DNA of 13,390 nt from Promethearchaeota archaeon (GCA_019058515.1 JAHPYY010000037.1:1-13390), one strand, 5' to 3'. Shown: positions 6,989 to 13,044, counted from the stretch's first letter. A program made the numbers and translations. Notes: generated by a model from the sequence alone, not told the origin.

Positions 6989-7418
6989 CGATTATCCTCC
7001 TATCATCTAATTCAGTCTTTAAAAAATTACTTAAATTTTCCATAATTTCTAAACAAAAATCTTGAGTTTTTTGAGAATATTTATGTAATTTACTTTTCCT
7101 CATCGTTCTGACTACTTTTTCAGATAAATCTCTATATTTCGTGATGATCTTAAGCTCAGAATTAGTATTATTAATAGCTTCAATTTTTTTGATCTGATTA
7201 GCTGTCATCAACCCACTCAACTGTGCCGACTCCAATGTTGCCACCTGATTTTTCTTCAAATAATATAATTCTCGTTTTCTTTTATTCGAACATTTTTTAC
7301 ATATATTTCTAAGATACTTTTTCTTGCCTTTTCGACATTCTCCAAAAAATTCCTTTGTTGCGGGATATTCTGTTCCGCATTTAGTACATCCCTTTTTATC
7401 TTCTTGAGTTTCTTTCAT
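6972..7418 (-). CDS. Zinc-ribbon protein, 148 residues
   Basis: Cys11-x2-Cys14 (CTKCG) and Cys40-x2-Cys43 (CKKC) enclose a basic aromatic stretch (FFGECRKGKKKYLRN), the usual zinc ribbon seen at the N-terminus of many phage and plasmid small proteins, including some HNH endonucleases. Here no HNH motif follows. Instead there is a Lys/Arg-rich helix (NKRKRELYYLKKN) and a helical C-terminal part ending in a predicted coiled coil (EIMENLSNFLKTELDDRR). DNA or RNA binding is likely. The ATG at 7418 has no strong Shine-Dalgarno site and sits ten bases past the stop of the 56-codon gene. Confidence 0.75.
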   Translation of the reverse strand: MKETQEDKKGCTKCGTEYPATKEFFGECRKGKKKYLRNICKKCSNKRKRELYYLKKNQVATLESAQLSGLMTANQIKKIEAINNTNSELKIITKYRDLSEKVVRTMRKSKLHKYSQKTQDFCLEIMENLSNFLKTELDDRRIIDVTNS

Positions 7419-7428
7419 ATTTAACCAT

Positions 7429-7599
7429 TTAGAATCTTTCCTTTAGGAATTCACAATATTTAGCGTAATTATCACAATATTCTCCTTCTTGGAGTTCGCA
7501 TATTGCATTTTGGAACAGATCGTAATCTCGAAACGGACAGATATCGTGCTCTAATTGGGTTTCCCATTCAGGATCTCTGATTTTTTTATATTCTTCCAT
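7429..7599 (-). CDS. Small Cys-containing protein, 56 residues
   Basis: An open frame of 56 codons starts at an ATG that overlaps the preceding stop (TAATG at 7599) and ends ten bases before the zinc-ribbon gene, so it exactly fills an otherwise empty slot in the operon. The product is acidic and has four Cys (21, 34, 42, 49) in HDICPFRDY, NAICEL, YCDNY and YCEFL. The spacing could bind a metal, though it is not a classic CxxC pair. No family is recognised. Translational coupling to the upstream gene is likely. Confidence 0.65.
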   Translation of the reverse strand: MEEYKKIRDPEWETQLEHDICPFRDYDLFQNAICELQEGEYCDNYAKYCEFLKERF

Positions 7600-7880
7600 T
7601 AGAGTTCTCCACTTTTATATTTCTCAAATATATTTTGGATTTTCTGAAAGTATTCCGGATCTTTATTTTTGATATCATCCCTTTGAATCTTTCTCATTAT
7701 AGCCTGTTGTTGAGTTAAGTTCATTGAAATGGATACTATATGAGCTATATGGATTTGTTTATGCATTTCCTTTTTGAAATAAAAGATCTCGCAATCCAAC
7801 CATCCCAAAAGCTTAAGATAATCGTTAATTCTATTCTCAAACGCTTTTAAATCGGTTTCTTGTATTATTTTATACTCCAT
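7599..7880 (-). CDS. Hypothetical protein, 93 residues
   Basis: Start is placed at the ATG at 7880 (MEYKIIQETD) rather than the in-frame ATG at 7910, because AGGGGGA lies just before 7880 and directly after the stop of the upstream gene; the 7910 start would overlap that gene by 20 bases with no ribosome site. The protein is small and soluble, with a helix (LKAFENRINDYLKLLGW), a strand (CEIFYFKKE), a His-rich strand (MHKQIHIAHIVSISM) and a C-terminal basic helix. No family is recognised. Confidence 0.75.
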   Translation of the reverse strand: MEYKIIQETDLKAFENRINDYLKLLGWLDCEIFYFKKEMHKQIHIAHIVSISMNLTQQQAIMRKIQRDDIKNKDPEYFQKIQNIFEKYKSGEL

Positions 7881-7890
7881 TTCTTTCCCC

Positions 7891-8133
7891 CTATAGATAA
7901 TTGATTTCAATTTCCATAGCTTCTCTTAAAGCATTTTCAAGAGAATAAATAGCATCATTAATTTTATTGTTTGGATTAGGAACCTTTTTCAGATTTTCGT
8001 TATACTTAAAATCACCATAAAAATACTTTTTAAGCTCAAATAATTCTCCTTTAACTCTCTTGATCTCTATAATTCCAATTTTAATCTCTTCATACTTTTT
8101 CTTCAATCTTGCTTGATATTCTTCGCTTTCCAT
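7891..8133 (-). CDS. Predicted coiled-coil protein, 80 residues
   Basis: Almost entirely Lys/Glu-rich helix: ARLKKKYEEIKIGIIEIKRV, then a short turn with KVPNPNNK, then a second helix (INDAIYSLENALREAMEIEI). This would make a helical hairpin suited to oligomerisation. There is no Cys or catalytic motif. GAGGT is about eight bases before the ATG and overlaps the stop of the preceding 26-codon gene. Function is unknown. Confidence 0.75.
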   Translation of the reverse strand: MESEEYQARLKKKYEEIKIGIIEIKRVKGELFELKKYFYGDFKYNENLKKVPNPNNKINDAIYSLENALREAMEIEINYL

Positions 8134-8142
8134 ATAATTACC

Positions 8143-8223
8143 TCAGTATTTAGTTTCTTTTTCTATTTGTGTTATCAATTCCTTGAATTCTGGATATTCG
8201 AAATCAAAATGCTTTTTAACCAT
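8143..8223 (-). CDS. Very small ORF, 26 residues
   Basis: The frame MVKKHFDFEYPEFKELITQ continues to 26 residues. Its ATG overlaps the stop of the RHH gene (TAATG at 8223) and its TGA lies inside the Shine-Dalgarno sequence of the next gene. The fit between two coupled genes in an operon that otherwise has no gaps is the main support. Codon content matches the neighbours. The peptide is an amphipathic helix with no known family. It may instead be only a translational spacer. Confidence 0.45.
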   Translation of the reverse strand: MVKKHFDFEYPEFKELITQIEKETKY

Positions 8224-8519
8224 TAAAATTCCAATCTCCTGAGTATTTTGTACGTCTTGAAATCGCGGACAGGTTCGTGATTTTCGTTTAAACGTTCTAT
8301 AGGTACTCTAACAAAATTTTTTTCATCTAAATCTTCCATATCATCTTCTTCTTCCTTGTATTTGATAATGTTATTTGCTAATTTTAATTCCTTTATTAGA
8401 AATTCTCTAACTGCACAACGAATCAATTCCGATCTCGATGGATATAAACCATTTTTTCCCACTAATTTCTCGATGGCATCGATAAAGCTTTCTGGGATGT
8501 TTACAGTTACGATCTTCAT
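8223..8519 (-). CDS. Ribbon-helix-helix (CopG/NikR-like) DNA-binding protein, 98 residues
   Basis: The first ~45 residues are a ribbon-helix-helix: a strand (KIVTVNIPESF), helix 1 (IDAIEKLVGKNG), the YPSRSELIR turn-helix typical of archaeal RHH regulators, and helix 2 (RCAVREFLIKEL). The alternating residues of the strand would contact the DNA major groove as a dimer. The C-terminal half is charged, with an acidic patch (KYKEEEDDMEDLDEKN) and no NikR nickel site, so ligand binding is not expected. GAGGT sits seven bases before the ATG, which overlaps the upstream stop as ATGA. It is clearly related to the RHH protein at 8908-9117. Confidence 0.9.
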   Translation of the reverse strand: MKIVTVNIPESFIDAIEKLVGKNGLYPSRSELIRCAVREFLIKELKLANNIIKYKEEEDDMEDLDEKNFVRVPIERLNENHEPVRDFKTYKILRRLEF

Positions 8520-8926
8520 TTTTTTACCTCTTCTAATTTATTTAATTCGGATTTCAACGAATCATTAAGACTCGAAACGGATTTGATAAAGTCGTTAAAT
8601 AGTTGTTTGTTATTGAATTCATCTTTAGCCATTTCTAAGTATTTGTTAAATATTTTGCTATAAAGTCCTTTATAACCATGAGCATCGCATAGATCTTTAT
8701 TTATCAAACATATTTCACAATTATGGAGTTCAGAACTATCCCTATTATAAGCCTCCCAGCAAAAAACACACGGTATCCTAATAGTTTTCGTAAGTAAACG
8801 AAAAAATCGTTTTCTTTCTTCAGGTTTATGATTGTTCCAATCAAAATGTTTAACATTATGAAGGACTGCAGACCATTTTTCTTCAATACATTCGTTATAC
8901 AATTCAATTAGATTATTTTCTTGCAT
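8516..8926 (-). CDS. Cys-rich putative zinc-binding protein, 136 residues
   Basis: Cys53-x2-Cys56 (PCVFC), Cys70-x2-Cys73 (NCEIC) and Cys80-x2-His83 (CDAH) form a compact cluster followed by GYKGLY. The layout resembles small phage proteins with a CxxC...CxxC...C pattern, but I cannot name a family. A basic, Arg-rich helix (KPEERKRFFRLLTKTIR) precedes the cluster and a long helix (about 95-136) follows. The ATG overlaps the end of the upstream RHH gene by 19 bases without a clear ribosome site, so coupling is likely. It lies between two RHH genes. Confidence 0.75.
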   Translation of the reverse strand: MQENNLIELYNECIEEKWSAVLHNVKHFDWNNHKPEERKRFFRLLTKTIRIPCVFCWEAYNRDSSELHNCEICLINKDLCDAHGYKGLYSKIFNKYLEMAKDEFNNKQLFNDFIKSVSSLNDSLKSELNKLEEVKK

Positions 8927-9117
8927 TTTCTTACATTCACTACCTTTTTTTTAAAGTTTTCAGTTTTCAGTTCAAAACTAAATTGAAATTCGTGATCGAG
9001 TAAACCTTTTATTGCTAGCCTGATAGTTTCACTCCTGGATGGAAATATATCTAAATCTGTTAATACCTGAATTGCTTCATAGTATTGATCTGGAAGATTT
9101 ATCGTTATATTTCTCAT
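8908..9117 (-). CDS. Ribbon-helix-helix DNA-binding protein, 69 residues
   Basis: Classic small RHH protein: strand (RNITINLPDQYY), helix 1 (EAIQVLTDL), turn and helix 2 (FPSRSETIRLAIKGLL), then a short basic tail (KTENFKKKVVNVRKCKK). It shares the pattern I-T/V-x-N-I/L-P ... PSRSE-x-IR-x-A with the RHH protein two genes downstream, so the two are probably paralogues. It is likely a dimeric repressor; the repeats in the 9375-9826 region are candidate targets. Its ATG overlaps the upstream stop (ATGA at 9117). Confidence 0.88.
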   Translation of the reverse strand: MRNITINLPDQYYEAIQVLTDLDIFPSRSETIRLAIKGLLDHEFQFSFELKTENFKKKVVNVRKCKKII

Positions 9118-9374
9118 GTTCTTACTCTTTTTTTCGATTCTTTAATCTCTTTCTTAATTTCTTTTAATATTCTGGTTAATTGATTTTTAGCCATCACAAA
9201 ATCCTTAATAGCTTTAACATCCTTGCGATCATTCCGATTTAAGTTCAATATCAACTGTTTTTTGTTAGAATCAAGGATTTCTTTGATTGTAACTAAATCG
9301 TTTTTCCATTTCTCGATTTTATAAGTATAAATTGAAGCGTTTCTTTGTGAGGTTTTTGACATTTGAATTTGCAA
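9114..9374 (-). CDS. Small basic coiled-coil-like protein, 86 residues
   Basis: Highly basic helical protein (KIEKWKNDLVTIKEILDSNKK; KAIKDFVMAKNQL; ILKEIKKEIKESKKRVRT), with no Cys and no catalytic motif. It may bind DNA or form an oligomer, which is inference. The start is taken as TTG at 9374, because GGTGAT, a perfect match to the expected archaeal anti-Shine-Dalgarno, lies four bases before it; the same GGTGAT-N4 spacing is used by the GTG start at 10900. The ATG at 9362 is the alternative if the message is leaderless. It is the first clear gene of the central operon. Confidence 0.7.
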   Translation of the reverse strand: MQIQMSKTSQRNASIYTYKIEKWKNDLVTIKEILDSNKKQLILNLNRNDRKDVKAIKDFVMAKNQLTRILKEIKKEIKESKKRVRT

Positions 9375-9581
9375 TCAAATCACCAGGAGATATTTTTTTT
9401 CAATTGAAAATGGAAATATGGCTAAAAAGAACAAAAAACAATAGGAAGAGAAAGGGTGAATGTGTAGTAATTCTACACTAACCAAAAGACAAAAATCCAG
9501 GGTGATAGATTGCTTGAGGTTTTCAGTCACGGGATTGTGCAATCTAATCGTTCTTTTTAGTTTCCATTCCACTTCAATCAT
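9375..9581 (-). CDS. Doubtful ORF, 68 residues, possible small membrane protein
   Basis: The frame ends immediately before the TTG of the next gene, so GGTGAT for that gene would lie in its last codons. A TATA-like TTAAATA on the minus strand is centred about 27 bases before the ATG at 9581, the spacing of a leaderless archaeal gene. Against it, the N-terminal half is unremarkable and the second half is an odd Phe/Leu/Cys-rich run (SSYCFLFFLAIFPF) made of T-rich codons, and the stretch contains two inverted repeats that suit a structured leader or operator instead. Either a 68-residue membrane peptide or a non-coding 5' leader. Confidence 0.3.
   Translation of the reverse strand: MIEVEWKLKRTIRLHNPVTENLKQSITLDFCLLVSVELLHIHPFSSYCFLFFLAIFPFSIEKKYLLVI
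9506..9546. repeat. 8-bp perfect inverted repeat with 25-base spacer
   Basis: TAGATTGC (9506-9513) and GCAATCTA (9539-9546) are exact reverse complements. In RNA they would form a stem in the leader of the leftward operon; in DNA they would form a split operator. Confidence 0.5.
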
Positions 9582-9643
9582 TATTCTAATTATTGCTCCC
9601 TTAATATTTAAGTGATTAAGTTTTCCTTTATTCCAAATGGGAT

Positions 9644-9679
9644 TATTGGAGTGTTTAAATCCACTATTGGAGTGTTTAA
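9644..9679 (+). repeat. Two exact 15-bp direct repeats, 21-bp period
   Basis: TATTGGAGTGTTTAA occurs at 9644-9658 and 9665-9679. The 21-bp period equals two turns of B-DNA, so a protein bound to both copies would sit on one face. AGTG/CACT inverted half-sites are nested at 9650-9653 and 9662-9665. The pair lies between the leftward and rightward promoters and is the best operator candidate for the RHH proteins. Confidence 0.65.
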
Positions 9680-9750
9680 TTATCTTTTTGTAAATTTAGG
9701 AAAACTACATATATAATAGAGATGGTATGTATAAAAACTCCTTTTTTTCT

Positions 9751-9765
9751 GTAAGATATATAAAT
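9751..9765 (+). promoter_or_regulatory. Probable promoter of the rightward membrane-protein operon
   Basis: GTAAGATATATAAAT combines a purine-rich BRE-like stretch (9751-9755) with a TATA box (ATATATAAAT, 9756-9765). Transcription would start near 9786, giving a ~40-base A-rich leader before the ATG at 9827. A second TATA-like TGTATAAAAA lies upstream at 9729-9736. Confidence 0.55.
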
Positions 9766-9826
9766 CCGAATCAACTAATATTATTTAAAAACAATTTAAA
9801 AAAAAAATCTAAAAAAGGGAATTTTT

Positions 9827-10888
9827 ATGACAAAAGGAACATATTCAAAACGTTCTTCTAGTTCACACATAAACTGGAAAATTATCGCTTCTATTGGAAT
9901 TGTTGCCGTAGTTGTTATTGTCGGTTTTGGCGTAGGAGCTTTTATTATTGCAGGAGCACCAACGGAAACCACTCCTACTTCTGAACTTGCGACTTTTGGA
10001 GCAAGTTCGAAGGTAGATGGAGAGATTGTTTCTTCATTTACACCTGGAAAAATTTGGGTTCCGAAGGATAACGATGATATATCCTCAGATGACGATGAAC
10101 AGCGTAAATCCTTGTTTGAAGTTGAAGAGACTGACGATCTAGGAGATATCGCAATAGATCTCTCTGGGTATAAGGTTGCCTGGCTTCAAGTAGGATACGA
10201 TTCGGAGACTCCTTGGCGAGAACAATGGTTCAAGCTTGAAGCTGGAAATAGCGATTACTTTTTTGAGGTTCATCATCCAACTTCGGATGTGAATTTCAAT
10301 CTCTTAGATTCCACTTTAAACGAAGTTACAACGGTTAATTTTTCTACTAATGGGAATTATACGATAATTGCTGATTGTCCTCATAAAGCCACAACTGAAC
10401 TCCATTACGGTAGTTTAGGCTGGGAGAGGACTACAGAAGATTATAATGATTATACTGACGATGAAATAAGCTTTTTACAAGATGAAGCAAACTTTCGTGA
10501 CCAATCTCCAACTTACATATTAGGAGACGACACATCTCTTGATTACGACGACACATGGGAAATGATCACTAACGCGTTTTGCTTTAAATTTGTTGCAAAC
10601 GATACTATAAATACTACCGACACATCAAGCAAACAGATTAACTGTACTATCTCAGACTATAACTTTGATTATCCATGTGAGGTTTATATCTCAGGTGTAA
10701 ATCTTTACATCGTTTTCTACGATTTTTACAATACAGTTCAATTCACTACTGGTGCTTATTCGTTACCACTCAAATTAGAATTCGGTGATGACATAGAAAT
10801 TGACGAAGCGTATAGTGGAAACGCAGATATCCCACAAGGAATATCGTCAATAAATAATTTCGTTCAATTATCAGCAATCGCATCGTAA
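9827..10888 (+). CDS. Membrane-anchored surface protein, 353 residues, acidic ectodomain
   Basis: The N-terminus is a short basic cytoplasmic segment (residues 1-18), then one hydrophobic helix (about 19-43, IIASIGIVAVVVIVGFGVG), then a Thr/Ser/Pro linker (APTETTPTSE) and a ~300-residue ectodomain. By the positive-inside rule it is N-in/C-out. The ectodomain is rich in Asp, Tyr and Thr, probably beta-sheet, with several N-x-S/T sequons (NFST, NYTI, NDTI, NTTD, NCTI) that archaeal AglB could glycosylate, and a few Cys that may pair outside. No family is recognised. A GGGA weak ribosome site precedes the ATG. The next gene follows by 11 bases and also makes an exported protein, so the two may form one surface or virion-membrane complex. 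Confidence 0.82.
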   Translation: MTKGTYSKRSSSSHINWKIIASIGIVAVVVIVGFGVGAFIIAGAPTETTPTSELATFGASSKVDGEIVSSFTPGKIWVPKDNDDISSDDDEQRKSLFEVEETDDLGDIAIDLSGYKVAWLQVGYDSETPWREQWFKLEAGNSDYFFEVHHPTSDVNFNLLDSTLNEVTTVNFSTNGNYTIIADCPHKATTELHYGSLGWERTTEDYNDYTDDEISFLQDEANFRDQSPTYILGDDTSLDYDDTWEMITNAFCFKFVANDTINTTDTSSKQINCTISDYNFDYPCEVYISGVNLYIVFYDFYNTVQFTTGAYSLPLKLEFGDDIEIDEAYSGNADIPQGISSINNFVQLSAIAS

Positions 10889-10899
10889 AGGTGATTTGT

Positions 10900-12303
10900 G
10901 TGAACAAAACAAACAAATCTTTTTTTTTCCTTTTTTTAACCATTTTTATTTTTTCAACTCTAATTAATGTTGCTTCCAATAGCGTAGCTGATTCGGTTCC
11001 TGAGTATCGCTGGGAAACTGCAAATATCGATTACACGTGGCTTGAAGTTATCCCTCAAGCATTCAGAGATACTTCTACTTCTGATGGTTCGGGAAAGTTG
11101 CGAGTTAAAGCTGGGGGAGTCAAACTTGACTCTTTTACTAACGAAGGACACATTAAAACTGAAGGGGATAGAGCATTTTATAGAGCAAAAGCACAATTTT
11201 CTTTCGAAACCACAGCTTACACTTTAACTCAAATTGATTCACATTATCCAAGTTGGAACAAAAACAATCGAGAAAAGATAGAATTTCTACAAATTCGGAA
11301 ATTTCAATGGTATGATATCTGGACATCTGAAACTGTCGGAGAAAGGATTTATAAATATTATGTAGAGTATGATGACATTGATTTCGGAAATACACACTTA
11401 AAACACGATTACGAAGGTAATGTTCCATTAAATTTAGATATCAGACAAGATTGGAAAGGACAAGACATTACGATTAATGGTATTACCTTAAAGCAACCTC
11501 ATATTGTCTCTGAAATTAAAGCTGTTTATGTAAAGAGCTATAAAATCGGGAAAGTCGGAGATTATACCGATAAATACACAGACCAAGATGTGACGAGTGC
11601 TGAAGTTTCAGCAACGAAAATTACAAAAAACACAGTGAGTATCACTGGTGCTCATTCAGATGAGATTACAGACGCTATTAATAACGCTAAATTGGGATGG
11701 ACACTTGGAGCTACTAAATCTGGGATTACAGATCAACAATACATCGTAGATCCGTTAGAAAAAGGTTCATTTCTACCAAGAGCATCAAAAAATAGCAATG
11801 TTTTCAATTGGAACATCGAACTGCAACCAGGAGTAACACACGATACACAGGATTTAACAATCAAGAAAGCTGATATATGGTGGGATTACGAATGGACAAT
11901 TAATTCTTGGTCGGGTTGGGGATTTGACGAAGATCCAAACACTTATTATCCTCCTGATCGAGTTATTGGGATTCACGTTGATAATCGGTATATTCATCAA
12001 GAATTTTTTGTAGATGTTAATTTTATTGCGGATGCTGTCATGGTTCCTCAATCAGGGGGAGTAGATATGGAAGACGATCCTTACGTGGAGAGTGGGGATT
12101 GGGTTTGGAATCCTGATGTAGGTGGAACAGGAGATGTCGATTTGTATTACGATAACTTTTGGGAAGCTATTTTGGATACTGCACTTTTTAGCATCACAAT
12201 TATCGTAATCGTTGTAATCGTAATAATCGCTATCGTTGGTTTAATCTATGTAGCTGGTAAGTTCGGAAGCGTAGCATTATTAAAATCACTATTTAAAAAA
12301 TAA
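10900..12303 (+). CDS. Secreted, C-terminally anchored surface protein, 467 residues
   Basis: Start is GTG at 10900, not the in-frame GTG at 10891: AAAGGTGAT ends four bases before 10900, and the 10891 codon lies inside that ribosome site. This gives a textbook signal peptide (MNKTNKSFFFLFLTIFIFS..., about 30-33 residues, cleavage near SNSVA). A large ectodomain follows with many Trp, Tyr and Asp residues and a probably beta-rich fold. A single C-terminal membrane helix (about 430-452, ITIIVIVVIVIIAIVGLIY) ends in a basic tail (SLFKK) that would face the cytoplasm or virion interior. This is the type I topology of glycoprotein spikes and surface-layer-like proteins. I do not recognise a family. 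It sits in an operon with two other membrane-anchored proteins. Confidence 0.82.
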   Translation: MNKTNKSFFFLFLTIFIFSTLINVASNSVADSVPEYRWETANIDYTWLEVIPQAFRDTSTSDGSGKLRVKAGGVKLDSFTNEGHIKTEGDRAFYRAKAQFSFETTAYTLTQIDSHYPSWNKNNREKIEFLQIRKFQWYDIWTSETVGERIYKYYVEYDDIDFGNTHLKHDYEGNVPLNLDIRQDWKGQDITINGITLKQPHIVSEIKAVYVKSYKIGKVGDYTDKYTDQDVTSAEVSATKITKNTVSITGAHSDEITDAINNAKLGWTLGATKSGITDQQYIVDPLEKGSFLPRASKNSNVFNWNIELQPGVTHDTQDLTIKKADIWWDYEWTINSWSGWGFDEDPNTYYPPDRVIGIHVDNRYIHQEFFVDVNFIADAVMVPQSGGVDMEDDPYVESGDWVWNPDVGGTGDVDLYYDNFWEAILDTALFSITIIVIVVIVIIAIVGLIYVAGKFGSVALLKSLFKK

Positions 12304-12324
12304 AAGAAAAGAGGTAAAAAAATC

Positions 12325-12975
12325 ATGAAAAAAGCGTTAATTGGCGTGGTTGTTTTCATAATCATCATAGCAAGTGTATCAATCCCATCTCTTATATTTT
12401 TCAGAAGCAGAATTAGTAATGCTCCAGAGGGTTCAAATATATCCAATTTAACAAAGAGTACTGTTGATACCGATATATCAGAGTGGAGTGGGAAAAAACA
12501 CTCTGGTACGGATTATCTAGGCTTGAAACAAGGATCTGATGGTGCTCTTTTTTTCATGGATGCACAGGCTGGTTCTGTAGCTAAGAGTTATTTGAACTTT
12601 GATGCGAAGGTTGGTGCTGTTAAATTTAAAGTCAAATTCAACAATGACGGTAAGATTTGGACTAAGTTCAGGAGTTCAGGAAAAGTAGTTTTTCAGTTAA
12701 TAGAAAGTGGTAAAGCGTTCTATTTTAAGATTGGAGAGTCTTCAACAATGTATAATCTAAAGATCACAAACAAGTTGAGTTATAGCGATATAGGGATTAA
12801 CTGGGACACGCTCACTAAAAAAGTGAGCGTATGGTGCAATGGTGAGGATATCGTTAAGGATGCGTCTTTTGAAGTAAGCGGAATCATTGATTCAATTATG
12901 TTGGAATCTGAGTATCGTAATTGGGTAGGACATCATATCGTTTTTCAATTCGAATATTTTAACGTTTGGAACTAA
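12325..12975 (+). CDS. Signal-anchored protein with probable concanavalin/LamG-like beta-sandwich, 216 residues
   Basis: One N-terminal hydrophobic helix (about residues 4-26, LIGVVVFIIIIASVSIPSLIF) after MKK anchors or exports the protein. The rest (about 60-216) alternates strands in a pattern typical of concanavalin A-like/LamG domains: AVKFKVKFNNDGK, VVFQLIESGKAFYFKIGES, then a Trp-centred turn and KKVSVWCNGEDIV, and a final long strand (IVFQFEYFNVW). Carbohydrate or glycan binding is possible for that fold but not shown. GAGGT lies nine to ten bases before the ATG. The gene contains a strong 9-bp hairpin (12808-12830). It ends the operon, with a T9 run 10 bases after the stop. Confidence 0.75.
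   Translation: MKKALIGVVVFIIIIASVSIPSLIFFRSRISNAPEGSNISNLTKSTVDTDISEWSGKKHSGTDYLGLKQGSDGALFFMDAQAGSVAKSYLNFDAKVGAVKFKVKFNNDGKIWTKFRSSGKVVFQLIESGKAFYFKIGESSTMYNLKITNKLSYSDIGINWDTLTKKVSVWCNGEDIVKDASFEVSGIIDSIMLESEYRNWVGHHIVFQFEYFNVWN
12808..12830 (+). repeat. Intragenic perfect 9-bp hairpin
   Basis: ACGCTCACT (12808-12816), loop AAAAA, AGTGAGCGT (12822-12830). The stem is GC-richer than its surroundings and is fully inside the beta-sandwich gene, encoding TLTKKVSV. Confidence 0.75.
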
Positions 12976-12984
12976 TAATTTCAC

Positions 12985-12993
12985 TTTTTTTTT
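12985..12993 (+). terminator. T9 terminator after the membrane-protein operon
   Basis: Nine consecutive T on the coding strand lie 10 bases past the stop of the beta-sandwich gene, followed by another short T-run. This is the normal signal for archaeal RNA polymerase. Confidence 0.65.
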
Positions 12994-13013
12994 GTTTTAT
13001 TAAAGGATTTTGA

Positions 13014-13021
13014 TTATTTAA
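13014..13021 (+). promoter_or_regulatory. TATA box for a leaderless transcript
   Basis: TTATTTAA is centred about 27 bases before the ATG at 13045, and no Shine-Dalgarno sequence precedes that ATG. The spacing puts the transcription start at or next to the start codon. Confidence 0.55.
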
Positions 13022-13044
13022 CTTCTAATTATCAATTTTTTAGA

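Larger units (their letters stand above)
9375..9826. promoter_or_regulatory. Divergent control region between leftward and rightward arms
   Basis: All genes to the left run leftward and all to the right run rightward. Elements seen: hairpin GTGTAG/CTACAC (9462-9467, 9473-9478); inverted repeat TAGATTGC/GCAATCTA (9506-9513, 9539-9546); palindrome CTTAATATTTAAG (9600-9612), which overlaps a minus-strand TATA candidate; direct 15-bp repeats (9644-9658, 9665-9679); a minus-strand TATA-like TATTATATATG (about 9709-9719); and plus-strand boxes TGTATAAAAA and ATATATAAAT. It may also hold a replication origin, but no initiator gene or clear iteron array supports that. Confidence 0.65.

Noticed and set aside
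6972..7418. HNH endonuclease call for the zinc-ribbon protein
   Set aside because: The CxxC pairs look like those before HNH domains, but no His-Asn-His core follows; the rest is basic helix and coiled coil.
4521..9374. Complete topoisomerase VI or a toxin-antitoxin pair in the central operon
   Set aside because: No GHKL ATPase B subunit is present. The RHH proteins are not paired with a recognisable toxin such as ParE, RelE or PIN.
4384..9529. An 11-mer, TGACTGAAAAC, shared by 4384-4394 (plus) and 9519-9529 (minus)
   Set aside because: Many 11-mers are expected to match by chance within a window of this size and composition, and the flanks do not agree.
9500..9550. Possible tRNA, CRISPR repeat or C/D-box RNA around the TAGATTGC inverted repeat
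   Set aside because: There is no T-arm or anticodon arm, only one copy of the sequence so no array, and no paired C and D boxes.
10960..12446. Several minus-strand and second-frame ORFs of 60-90 codons inside the surface-protein genes
   Set aside because: They are shadows of genes with signal peptides, good ribosome sites and consistent codon use. The shadows lack ribosome sites and have low-complexity content.
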